Assembly: GCF_002723835.1 (NCBI RefSeq)
Contig: NZ_BEWG01000022.1
Coordinates: forward strand, 90,287-154,286
Origin: Mycobacterium sp. shizuoka-1
GTDB taxonomy: Bacteria > Actinomycetota > Actinomycetes > Mycobacteriales > Mycobacteriaceae
DNA length: 64,000 nt
Direction of reading: 5' to 3'
Shown one piece after another: positions 7,644 to 15,921 of this stretch. The position numbers and the translations under genes are program-made. A model generated the notes under the pieces. It made no database searches. It saw only the letters and a list, made by a program, of their open reading frames with translations, and had not been told where the DNA came from. Each line of letters opens with the position of its first letter. Within the stretch, counting starts at the first letter, position 1.

Positions 7644-8756
7644 ATGAGGCAGCCCGAGCGAGGCGCCGTGGTGTTCGTCGACGACAGTCCGCTGTGGCAC
7701 AGCTTCCAACAGGTCGCCGCGCTGGTGCGCCGCCACGGGTACCGGACGGTCCGCATCACCACCGCCCAGACCGGCCGGATTGCGCGTCTGGTGGACAGGC
7801 TGCTCTATGACCGCGCTGTGTATCTGCCGGAAGCCGGCGCGCTTCAGCACCTGCCCGAGCTGCTCGAACCCTTCCACCCGGTGAAGGTGAACGTGGTCGA
7901 CACTCTGCTCGACGCCATCCCCGAGGACGCGATCGACCGACTGACGGCCGACAATGCCGACAGCCTGCGCGTCCAGCGCAAGTTGAGCAACAAGACCACC
8001 GCGGGCATCCTGGTCCTCGAGCGGGGCGCCCTGGTGCCCGATCAGCTCCCGGGATCCACGCCGGCCGGCGAGGCGGCGGAGAAACTCGGCCTGCCCGTCG
8101 TGCTGAAGGCCAACTACGGGGCGGCAGGTTCGGGTATTCGCATCGCCCACACCGTCGCCGAGGCAGCGCACGCCGCCGAGGCCATGGGTTCCCCCGCCGA
8201 CTTCTTCTACCAACGGTTCGTCACCGGCCCGATCTTGTCGTACGGCGCGATGCTCGCCGACGAGGGCATCGTGCAGGAGTTGACGTATCGAGGGCTGGCC
8301 TCCCCGTCGAACCCGACCGGCGCCCCCCTGGGGTATGAGGTGGTCGACGAGCCAATCTTCACCGAAATCGGGCGAAAAGTCTGTCTCGGCGTCGGATTGA
8401 CCGGGCCGATCAACCTGCAGGCGATCCGCGACGACGAGGGACAGTACTGGGTGATCGACCTCAACATCCGTCCATTCGGGGGCATGCTCAACTTCGACCA
8501 GAGCCTCATCGACACCGCAACCGGATTTCTGTTCTGCACCAAGCTCTGCGACACCCGGCCCCTTCACCGCACGCCACCGACTGGGCTACGAGTCTCCGAA
8601 TTTCCAATCGATGCTGAACAATTGGCGCGAACCGGTCAGTACTTGTCAGCGATCCGCCTCTACCTGCAGCGGTCGCCGTCGTATGTGCGCCTGCTACGCG
8701 TCAACTATTTGGCCTTTGCGCTCCTCAATGGGGTTGCCCACAAACTGCACATCTAG
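7644..8756 (+). CDS. ATP-grasp domain ligase in the polysaccharide locus
   Basis: A 370-aa protein with a carbamoyl-phosphate-synthase-like ATP-grasp fold. LPVVLKANYGAAGSGIRIA (residues about 150-168) carries the ATP-binding lysine K155 and Gly-rich loop. GPINLQAIRDDEG to VIDLNIRPFGG (254-280) supplies the Mg-binding acidic/Asn pair D272 and N274. Residues 1-110 look like a Rossmann-like pre-ATP-grasp domain (AVVFVDDSPLWHSF). GGAGG lies six bases before the ATG. Such enzymes join a carboxylate to an amine; here it might decorate the polysaccharide with an amino acid or make an activated precursor, but the substrate cannot be read. Its stop shares a CTAG with the opposite-strand glycosyltransferase. 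Confidence 0.75.
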   Translation: MRQPERGAVVFVDDSPLWHSFQQVAALVRRHGYRTVRITTAQTGRIARLVDRLLYDRAVYLPEAGALQHLPELLEPFHPVKVNVVDTLLDAIPEDAIDRLTADNADSLRVQRKLSNKTTAGILVLERGALVPDQLPGSTPAGEAAEKLGLPVVLKANYGAAGSGIRIAHTVAEAAHAAEAMGSPADFFYQRFVTGPILSYGAMLADEGIVQELTYRGLASPSNPTGAPLGYEVVDEPIFTEIGRKVCLGVGLTGPINLQAIRDDEGQYWVIDLNIRPFGGMLNFDQSLIDTATGFLFCTKLCDTRPLHRTPPTGLRVSEFPIDAEQLARTGQYLSAIRLYLQRSPSYVRLLRVNYLAFALLNGVAHKLHI

Positions 8757-11137
8757 CCGTTCGGTGGTTGCTCCGGGCCGCCGGCGCGCCCGCCCGGCGG
8801 CAGCGCGCCCAGGAACCGCTCGGCGATCTCGTCCCAGGAACCGCTCGTGGCCAGGCTGTCGGCACCGGCCTTACCCATCGCCGCCGCCAACTCAGGATCC
8901 GTGAGAACCCGGATCAGGGCTTGCGCCAATGCATCCGGATCATCCGGCGGCACCAGCAGCCCCGACACCCCGTCACGGACCACATCCGGTATGTCCCCGA
9001 CCCGGGTCGCCACGACGGGCCGACCCAGGGTGTAGGCGAGGTGAGCGACCCCGGATTGCGAGCTGCGCTTGTAGGGCAGTACGACGCACCTGGCCGCGGA
9101 GAAATATTGCGTCACATCGGAAATCGGGACATACCCCAGGTTCAGCGTGACGCCGGCACCGGGTGGGATCTGCGCCCGCAGTTGCGATTCGTCCATATCG
9201 GGCCCCAACGCGCCGGCAATCACCAGCGCGGCGTCACCCACTCGGGCTCGCACCGCGGGCCAGGCCTTCAGCAGAGTGTCGATGCCCTTGTACGCCGTGA
9301 CGGTGCCGAACGACAAAGCGACCGGGCCGGTGTTCAACACACCCGGCAGGCCGGCAGCATCGAAGATCCCCTCGTCGCCGTGGGGAATCACGTGGACCGG
9401 CGCGGTGATCGGCCACGTCTGGAGCAGCACCCGTTTGGCTGACTCGCCGAGCACGAACACCACGTCGAGGTCTCCGTAGGCGCGGCCCAGCGCCCGGGTC
9501 ATCAGCGCCGACGTCTTGTACAAACCGTCCTGACCGGGCTGCTCGACAAGCGGCCTGGGTTCGTGGGCGACCAGGGCCAGGACGGCGTTCGGTAGCGCCT
9601 TGCGGACGGCGTGCACACCCCATCCGTCTATCGGGAATCGCCACGCCGACCACACCACCACACCGGGGCGGGTCTGAATCAGCCGCGCCAGCAACACAAC
9701 CCACGCTGCGGTGTGACGTCCTGCCCGGATGACACGGCGGCCTAAACGCAATAACTCCGGCAGGTCCGCCCCCGCGGTCGGATGCCACGTCGGCAGAATG
9801 CTGACGACCTGGCAACCCGGCTCTCGCGACAACAGTTCCGGCGAAGGTCCGGTGATGACGTCGACACGCTCCCCGGCGCGCGCCAAGGCCTCGCCGAGCT
9901 GCAGGGAGAACTGGAACAGGCCGCCCGACGGCGGAAACTCCACCAGCGCAACGCGTCGCACCGAACCAACCACTCCGCCGTCGAGCACGCGATCGTAGAG
10001 AGCTCGCAGATTCTTGGCCCAGACGTCGGCACTGAAACGAGTCTCGTACCGCTGTCGGGTGGCTCGTCGGATCGCCTTCAAGGCTTGCGGGTCGGCCCGG
10101 ATCATGGACGCCATCTCGGCTATCGCCGCACTCAGCGCGGCGGGGTCGGCCGGTTCGACCAGCAATCCGCAACCGGGGCCGACGATGTCGGGAATGCCGC
10201 CGACGTCGGTCGCCACGATGGGGCGGCCGCCGGCCAGTGCCGAGATGAGCGACGTCGGCAGCGCGTCCTCCAGAGACGGCTGAACGACGAAGTCGGCTGC
10301 CGCGATCAGGTCTGGGACGTCGCGACGGAATCCGAGAATCCGGATCCGTTCAGCGAGCACAGGATCGGCCTCGACGCTGGAGCGAAATCCGTCGAGCAGC
10401 GGTCCGTCACCGGCCAGCGCCACGACGAGGGGAACATCGTCGGGCAGCAGGCGGACCGCCTCGATCAGGTCCGCATGCCCCTTCTCCGGGCGCATCAGGC
10501 TCGCGCAGACCGCGAGCAGATGACCGTCGGGGACGTCGATCTCGGCGCGAACCTCCCAGCCCGCGCGTGTCACGTCTGGTTCGGCCACCCCGTTGGGCAA
10601 CACCACGATCGGAGCGCCCGCGCCGGCGTACTGCGCGTACCACCGGCGTTGGGCACTGGACAGCGCGATCACCACGCTGGACAGAACGCGGCGTCCCAGA
10701 ACCGCCGCCTTGACCCGGACGCCGTGCATCCGGGATGTCGCGATATCGATGACGTGCAGCGTCGACACCGACGGCACACCGACCACCTTGGCGGCCAGTC
10801 CGCCGACCAGATCGGCATGTTTGAGGTGGGTGTGCACGATGTCGACGCCTTCGTCGCGCAGCACTTTGGCCAACCGCCTGACGGCGGTGAGGTCGTAGCG
10901 ACCCGAGTGCAGCTCGTAGACGGTCACCCCCTGCGCACGCAGCTGCGGGACGACCCGGTTGTCCGTACCGGACTCCGATTGCGCGTCGGAAAGACCCACG
11001 ACGACAAGGCGGATCGCGGCGGAGGGGGCGGAGCGCGCCAGATCGACCAGTACTGCCTCCGCGCCGCCGGGGCCAAGGGAATGAATCACGTGCGCCACCG
11101 TCAACGGCACCGGCGGGGCCGGGTCAGGCACGTTCAT
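8753..11137 (-). CDS. Double GT4 glycosyltransferase (two fused GT-B domains)
   Basis: A 794-aa protein made of two complete GT4 glycosyltransferases in one frame. Domain 1 (about 10-390) begins VAHVIHSLGPGGAEAVLVDL and has CASLMRPEKGHADLIEA and the donor-site region LISALAGGRPIVATDVGGIP. Domain 2 (about 400-785) begins VALVEFPPSGGLFQFSLQLG and has VIPHGDEG, SFGTVTAYKGIDTLLKAW and AYTLGRPVVATRVGDIPDVV. The joining nucleotides near 9960-10000 carry no stop. A strong AGGAGG lies six bases upstream of the ATG, inside the preceding gene, which it overlaps by 14 bases. It probably adds two successive sugars to the lipid-linked repeat unit; sugar identities unknown. Confidence 0.85.
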   Translation of the reverse strand: MNVPDPAPPVPLTVAHVIHSLGPGGAEAVLVDLARSAPSAAIRLVVVGLSDAQSESGTDNRVVPQLRAQGVTVYELHSGRYDLTAVRRLAKVLRDEGVDIVHTHLKHADLVGGLAAKVVGVPSVSTLHVIDIATSRMHGVRVKAAVLGRRVLSSVVIALSSAQRRWYAQYAGAGAPIVVLPNGVAEPDVTRAGWEVRAEIDVPDGHLLAVCASLMRPEKGHADLIEAVRLLPDDVPLVVALAGDGPLLDGFRSSVEADPVLAERIRILGFRRDVPDLIAAADFVVQPSLEDALPTSLISALAGGRPIVATDVGGIPDIVGPGCGLLVEPADPAALSAAIAEMASMIRADPQALKAIRRATRQRYETRFSADVWAKNLRALYDRVLDGGVVGSVRRVALVEFPPSGGLFQFSLQLGEALARAGERVDVITGPSPELLSREPGCQVVSILPTWHPTAGADLPELLRLGRRVIRAGRHTAAWVVLLARLIQTRPGVVVWSAWRFPIDGWGVHAVRKALPNAVLALVAHEPRPLVEQPGQDGLYKTSALMTRALGRAYGDLDVVFVLGESAKRVLLQTWPITAPVHVIPHGDEGIFDAAGLPGVLNTGPVALSFGTVTAYKGIDTLLKAWPAVRARVGDAALVIAGALGPDMDESQLRAQIPPGAGVTLNLGYVPISDVTQYFSAARCVVLPYKRSSQSGVAHLAYTLGRPVVATRVGDIPDVVRDGVSGLLVPPDDPDALAQALIRVLTDPELAAAMGKAGADSLATSGSWDEIAERFLGALPPGGRAGGPEQPPNG

Positions 11138-12257
11138 CGATGACCTCCTGATAGAGCTGCCCGAGCCGGTCGACCCACGTACGCATCGAATACTTCTCTT
11201 CGGCCTGCGCCCGGCCCGCCGCCCCGTAGGCGGCGGCCAGCTCCGGATTCCCGATGGTCTCCAGCAGCGCTTCGGTCAGCGCCGGCACGTCACGCAGCGG
11301 TACCAACCGGCCGGTCACCCTGTCCACGACGATCTCCCGGGTGCCACCCGCGTCGGAGGCCACCACCGGCAGGCCGCTGGCCCCCGCTTCGATCAGCGCG
11401 GTCGGTAGTGCTTCATCGACGGAGGCGGACACCACCCCATCGACGGTCGCCAGAATCTCGGGCACGTCCTCACGCCGACCGAGTAGCCTCACCGAATCAC
11501 TCAGTCCCACTTCAACTATCGCGCGCTCGATGTCGACGCGGCTCGGCCCGTCGCCGACCACGAGGAGGGTCGCCTCCGGGTGCACCGCCACCACACCCGC
11601 CCACGCGCGGACGAGATCGACATGATTCTTGTCCGGCCGCAGCGCGGCCACCACAGCCCATACCGGTCGCTCGGTGCTGTGCGGCCGGGTCCGCATCCGG
11701 TAGCGGGCTACGTCGACTCCGTTGGGGATCATCCGCCAGGTGGACCGGGCTGGTCCGTGCCGCACGGCGTACTGGTCGAAGGCGTGCTGCGACACCAGCA
11801 CCAACCGGCCCAGTCGAGCCGGAATACGCACGGACAAACGCTCTTTGAGCCATTCCCCGCGACTCGTGTGCGGTTGGGGACTCAGGTGCAAGGTGGCGAC
11901 GACAGGCTTGCCCACCAGCCGCGCAGCGAGCGGAACCAAAGTCGCCGAGTAACCGAGGTGGGCATGCACGACGTCCACCGGCGCACGGCGCAACGTGCGC
12001 ACCAACCGGGCGAAACCTCGAACATCCAGCAGCTTTCGGACCGAGATGTAGGTCGGATCCAGGCCCGCGTCGGCCAGCCGTCCGAGCATGGCATTCCTGC
12101 CGCTGTCCTCGGGTGCCAGACTTGCCACGGAGACGTCAAGGGCCGCAGGAGCATAACGGCCCAACTCGGCGATCAGATTCTCCGCCCCACCGAAGTTGTA
12201 CGAGTCCAGGATCATCAGTACCCGCGTCGGTCTCGACGAGCCGCCATACTCGATCAA
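11124..12257 (-). CDS. GT4 family glycosyltransferase
   Basis: About 377 aa. The N-terminus VLMILDSYNFGGAENLIAEL is a typical GT4 acceptor-side strand with GGAE. The C-terminal half has VAALRPDKNHVDLVRAW and SVDEALPTALIEAGASGLPV followed by VASDAGGTREIV, the nucleotide-sugar site. I chose a TTG start at 12257 because it forms a TTGA overlap with the flippase stop; an internal ATG at 12215 is the alternative and would shorten the protein by 14 residues. It lies between the Wzx gene and the double GT4 in a tight minus-strand run. Confidence 0.85.
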   Translation of the reverse strand: MIEYGGSSRPTRVLMILDSYNFGGAENLIAELGRYAPAALDVSVASLAPEDSGRNAMLGRLADAGLDPTYISVRKLLDVRGFARLVRTLRRAPVDVVHAHLGYSATLVPLAARLVGKPVVATLHLSPQPHTSRGEWLKERLSVRIPARLGRLVLVSQHAFDQYAVRHGPARSTWRMIPNGVDVARYRMRTRPHSTERPVWAVVAALRPDKNHVDLVRAWAGVVAVHPEATLLVVGDGPSRVDIERAIVEVGLSDSVRLLGRREDVPEILATVDGVVSASVDEALPTALIEAGASGLPVVASDAGGTREIVVDRVTGRLVPLRDVPALTEALLETIGNPELAAAYGAAGRAQAEEKYSMRTWVDRLGQLYQEVIDERA

Positions 12258-13957
12258 CGCGGACCCCCGATCCGATAAGAGGATTCGCCCCGCGCACGGC
12301 CACGACGCGTGCCAACGGAGCGCCGAATGCCCTTCACCGCAGCCACGATGGGAGCCAAACCGACCATGACGAGGACGGTCGACACGACTCTGGCCAGTTT
12401 CCGGGGGCCGCCGCCACCGTCGCGCTGCGCCGGTGCGGCAGCCGCGCCGCCCCGGACGGAGCGGACCACCGCGAGGCCCGCCTCGAACAGGGCTGGTGCA
12501 CTGATCTGCAAGCCGAGGACATAGGTGAGCAATCCGGCAATCACGCTGACGAAAAGCACTGCCGGTGCGGGGAGCCCAGACATCAGATGGGCTGTCCCCA
12601 GCATGACAATGCCCATCCCCACCGCCGCCGGCAACGGCTGGCTGATCGCGTTCCACAGTTGGCCCGCTGTGATGCCGCCGGTTGTCTGCAGCAGCACGGT
12701 GTTCACCAAGAACAGCACGCACTCGACGGCGACGAGCGCCAATCCCACCGCGACGATGCTGTGGCCGGCAGCCCACCAAACAGGGCCGACCATGAGCACG
12801 AGTCTGGCTGTGCCCGTTGCGAGCAGCAGCGACGGGCGCCCGATCGCCTTGAACACGTCGCCGGCATGCCAGGACACCGAGAAGAGCAGACCGTACACCG
12901 ACAACACCACGAGTACTGGTGCCGCACCAGCGTATTGGGGCCCGTAAAGCGTGGCGATGACGGCCGGGGCGACGGTCGCCAGCACGACGCTGATCGGCGC
13001 GCTCAACGCCATCGTCACCGCCATGACTTCCAAGAAGTGCTCCGAGAGACGTTCGCGGGCATGTTGCAGCCGAGACAGTGAACTGAACAGCACCTCGCTG
13101 ATCACGTTGCACAGGGCCAGCACCAACAGGTCGGGCAACCGGTAGGCCAGGGTGTACAGGCCCAGCTGCTCATCGCCGCGCCGGATACCGATGAACAGGT
13201 AATCCATGTTGAACATTGCGAAACTCAGTAGTGCGACACCGGTCAACGCGGAGCCGTACCGAATCAGGTTGCGGGCCTCCGCCCGGTCGAATCCGAAAGC
13301 GACCCGGGTTCGGGCGACCACCCAGTACAGGACCGTGGTCAACACGGTCCCGAGCAGCTGGCCGTAGACCAGGCTCCAGACCCCGTGCCCGGCGGCCGCC
13401 AACCCAATCGTCAATGCCGCCTTGGCGACAGAACCCAGGAACTCCGGCCAGATTCGCTGCCGGAAGTCGAGATCACGCCGCAACCGGGCGGCGGGGATGG
13501 CGCTGAATGCCGAGATGGTCAGCCCGATCGCCAGCACCCTGATCAGCGGCGTGAGCCCGGGCTGATGGACCAGCTCCGCTCCCAACGGTGCGAACACGGC
13601 GAGCGAGGCACCGGCGACGACACCGAACGCCGCCGAGAGGGTCAGGCCGGTCGGCGCGAGCCGCTCCCACTGCCCAGGACTTTGCACGAGCGCAGCGCCG
13701 ACACCGAGATCCTTCATGTAGTCGAAGAGGTTGACGACCAACAGCGCCAGCGTGAACAGACCGAAATCGGCGGGATCGAGAAGTCGAGCCGCCACGATCG
13801 TCATGATCAGCGTCGAGCTCTTGCTCAACCCGAAGACCAAGTAGTTCCACGCCGCCTGCCGGCCCGTCGGCGGGGCAGCTTGTGGCGTCTGTGCAGCCTC
13901 GCCCCCGACCTCGTCGCGGCTCTCTCCCGTTACAGTCGGATCCTCGCCCTGTACCAC
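12254..13957 (-). CDS. Polysaccharide flippase, Wzx (MOP superfamily)
   Basis: A 567-aa polytopic membrane protein of the Wzx/lipopolysaccharide-exporter family (Polysacc_synt type). After a 35-residue hydrophilic N-terminus, AAWNYLVFGLSKSSTLIMTI, VAARLLDPADFGLFTLALLV and FDYMKDLGVGAALVQ form the characteristic first repeat. About 12-14 helices follow, with RYGSALTGVALLSFAMFNMDYLFIG as the helix-7 repeat. It would flip the polyprenyl-linked repeat unit across the membrane. A 60-residue Gly/Arg-rich C-terminal extension is unusual. It is coupled to the downstream GT4 by overlap; a 105-base gap separates it from the methyltransferase gene. Confidence 0.88.
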   Translation of the reverse strand: MVQGEDPTVTGESRDEVGGEAAQTPQAAPPTGRQAAWNYLVFGLSKSSTLIMTIVAARLLDPADFGLFTLALLVVNLFDYMKDLGVGAALVQSPGQWERLAPTGLTLSAAFGVVAGASLAVFAPLGAELVHQPGLTPLIRVLAIGLTISAFSAIPAARLRRDLDFRQRIWPEFLGSVAKAALTIGLAAAGHGVWSLVYGQLLGTVLTTVLYWVVARTRVAFGFDRAEARNLIRYGSALTGVALLSFAMFNMDYLFIGIRRGDEQLGLYTLAYRLPDLLVLALCNVISEVLFSSLSRLQHARERLSEHFLEVMAVTMALSAPISVVLATVAPAVIATLYGPQYAGAAPVLVVLSVYGLLFSVSWHAGDVFKAIGRPSLLLATGTARLVLMVGPVWWAAGHSIVAVGLALVAVECVLFLVNTVLLQTTGGITAGQLWNAISQPLPAAVGMGIVMLGTAHLMSGLPAPAVLFVSVIAGLLTYVLGLQISAPALFEAGLAVVRSVRGGAAAAPAQRDGGGGPRKLARVVSTVLVMVGLAPIVAAVKGIRRSVGTRRGRARGESSYRIGGPR

Positions 13958-14062
13958 CCGAAGAATCCCCGATCAACATGGAGCCGCAGCGTTTTCACGG
14001 CCATCATAAAGCTTGCGGCGGGACTCGTGGCCGCACTTGTGGCCGACCCACGACGGTGGATC

Positions 14063-14887
14063 TCAGCGCGACGCGAAAAGATAGCCGGCCGCCCACGGCC
14101 GTGGATCGTCGTCCCTGGAGGTCACGGTGAAACCGGCGTCGACCAACATCGCACGTACCTGTTCCTTGGTGCGGTACGACTCGTCCCCTGTTTCATCGGC
14201 CAGGAAGTCGTGGCATCCGATCGCGGCATGGCCGACCAGCGGAAGTACATCCTTTGCGCCGCGCAGGGCAGGCACTTCAGCGCCTTCGATGTTCATCTTG
14301 AGGAAATCGATTCGCTCCACATGCAGCTTGGCCATCAGGTCGGGGATCGTGATCGCCGGGACCGGCACACCCTGTGCGCCGATCTTGTTCTCGAGATAGG
14401 ACTCTGCTTGCAGGTCACTGATCATCACCGGCTCGTCGGAGTCCATCACCGCCGCGTGGATCGGTTCGACGTTGCGAAGGTTGTTCACCTGGCAGACCCG
14501 TTCGAGCTTGGCGTACGTCGTGGGATGCGCCTCGACGGCGATGACTCTGCCCGACTCGCCAACCATTTTCGAGAAGGGAAGGGCCTCGGTCCCGATGCCG
14601 GCGCCGACATCGAGGACCACGTCGCCGGGCCGGATCGAGTAGTCGCGAAGGAAGACGTCCCGAGCGAACGCATCACACTGCCCGGCATCCATTCCTTCAC
14701 CACCTTTCAGGTCCGACATCAGCATGGCCCCGGCACGGGTTCGGGTCAGCCAATCACCGGTCTGCCGGTCATAGGTGATCACGGTGCGCTGGCCCCGGAG
14801 TGTCTTACCCGCGGACGCTGCAAGCCCGAGCAACCAGCGGGTTTGCGGTCGGTTCAGCGCGTCGTAGACGGCGTGCTTGAGGGCCAT
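14063..14887 (-). CDS. FkbM-family SAM-dependent methyltransferase
   Basis: A 274-aa class I methyltransferase. GDVVLDVGAGIGTEALPFSK (from about residue 88) is SAM motif I, RVIAVEAHPTTYAKL motif II, and DFLKMNIEGAEVPAL is the FkbM signature. The start is ATG at 14887; upstream in-frame codons overlap no homologous sequence and I see no strong ribosome-binding site. FkbM enzymes O-methylate sugar hydroxyls in polysaccharides, glycopeptidolipids and macrolides, so here it likely methylates a residue of the repeat unit. Confidence 0.85.
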   Translation of the reverse strand: MALKHAVYDALNRPQTRWLLGLAASAGKTLRGQRTVITYDRQTGDWLTRTRAGAMLMSDLKGGEGMDAGQCDAFARDVFLRDYSIRPGDVVLDVGAGIGTEALPFSKMVGESGRVIAVEAHPTTYAKLERVCQVNNLRNVEPIHAAVMDSDEPVMISDLQAESYLENKIGAQGVPVPAITIPDLMAKLHVERIDFLKMNIEGAEVPALRGAKDVLPLVGHAAIGCHDFLADETGDESYRTKEQVRAMLVDAGFTVTSRDDDPRPWAAGYLFASR

Positions 14888-14940
14888 TTGTGCACGATAG
14901 CAGCACCTCTGGAGTGGTTCGCCCGGTTGACTGACCAGCG

Positions 14941-15921
14941 TCAGCCCAACACGCGCAATTTCTCCCATGGAACGCGGTCCATCGGGTCGTAGTCCCAACG
15001 AAATCCCGCAGCCTGGTAGACCTTACCCAGGCCGTGCGGCGCCGACGTGTCGAGTTCGAAGCTCACGCTGAGCGGCGCGCCGCCCACGTCCACGACGTAT
15101 CCGCCGTAGCGCTGCATGGCGGTCGCCACCGCCAGCTCGCCCTTGCTGAGCCCGAGTGTGCTCAGGTCCAGTACGGGATCCAGTTGCAGATGCGCACCTT
15201 CGGGAATGCAGTCCGATCGGACCGACGTGCCGTCGGACTTCAGCGCCGGACGGCGAAAGGTGGTGCAGGCGTTGCTGGTTTGCAGCGCCAGCGCGTGCGG
15301 GATGTCACCGGCGCCGATCTCTGCGACGCGGATGACGCCGGCCAGCCGCGAGGCGCCGGATCCGGTCGCCGACCCGCCCCACCCCGACCCCTGCAGACTG
15401 TTCACCGCACCCCACTGGGTCGCCCAGGCGCTGTCGTTGCGTCCCGCCCGCCAGAACTCGAAGACGGTGGCGGTCGTTTCGTCGATGGTCACCATCGCGC
15501 CGTCTGAGCCCGAATTCGGTTTCGCGTGAGCCGGAATCGGCACCGGCCAGCCGGCGAACGGACACACACCCCATTCGTGGCCCGTGCATTTCACCGCGTA
15601 GGTGGGCGTGTCCGAGCCGGTGGTGAAGATCGGAACGCCGAACTCCACCAGATTGGCGAACAGGGCGCGTTCGGATTGGACTCCCCTGATCATCGCCGCA
15701 CTGTTCGGATCGATCGCAGGATTGTCGGAAACTGTTCGCCGCCAGGGACTATCGGGGGCGAACGGCAACGCGGAGCCGGCGCCCACGCCGACTGAGGCGG
15801 AACAGGCGGTCGAGCCGATCACGACCGCCAGCACCGCGATCACGATGCCCCACACCGACGCCGTGAGCCGGCCAGGCCGCCAGGAGGTCCGACGCGTCGC
15901 GGCGATGCCGCCACCGATCAT
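14941..15921 (-). CDS. Secreted protein of unknown function in the polysaccharide locus
   Basis: A 326-aa protein I cannot assign. Residues 21-45 form a membrane segment or signal (LTASVWGIVIAVLAVVIGST then AC), with a poor lipobox STAC, so it is exported and possibly lipid-anchored. The mature part is globular and Trp/Gly-rich, with TVFEFWRAGRN, QWGAVNSLQGSGWGGSATG, GDIPHALAL and PEGAHLQLDP; four cysteines could make two disulfides. The mixed W/E/H motifs suggest a carbohydrate-active or carbohydrate-binding protein, but this is a guess. Its ATG overlaps nothing upstream, while the Wzy gene's stop overlaps its start (ATGA order reversed by strand), placing it directly after the polymerase in the operon. 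Confidence 0.65.
   Translation of the reverse strand: MIGGGIAATRRTSWRPGRLTASVWGIVIAVLAVVIGSTACSASVGVGAGSALPFAPDSPWRRTVSDNPAIDPNSAAMIRGVQSERALFANLVEFGVPIFTTGSDTPTYAVKCTGHEWGVCPFAGWPVPIPAHAKPNSGSDGAMVTIDETTATVFEFWRAGRNDSAWATQWGAVNSLQGSGWGGSATGSGASRLAGVIRVAEIGAGDIPHALALQTSNACTTFRRPALKSDGTSVRSDCIPEGAHLQLDPVLDLSTLGLSKGELAVATAMQRYGGYVVDVGGAPLSVSFELDTSAPHGLGKVYQAAGFRWDYDPMDRVPWEKLRVLG

Noticed and set aside
9782..11143. Long open frame on the plus strand antisense to the double GT4 gene
   Set aside because: High-GC codon bias produces long antisense frames; the peptide is rich in His/Arg/Gln with no family resemblance.
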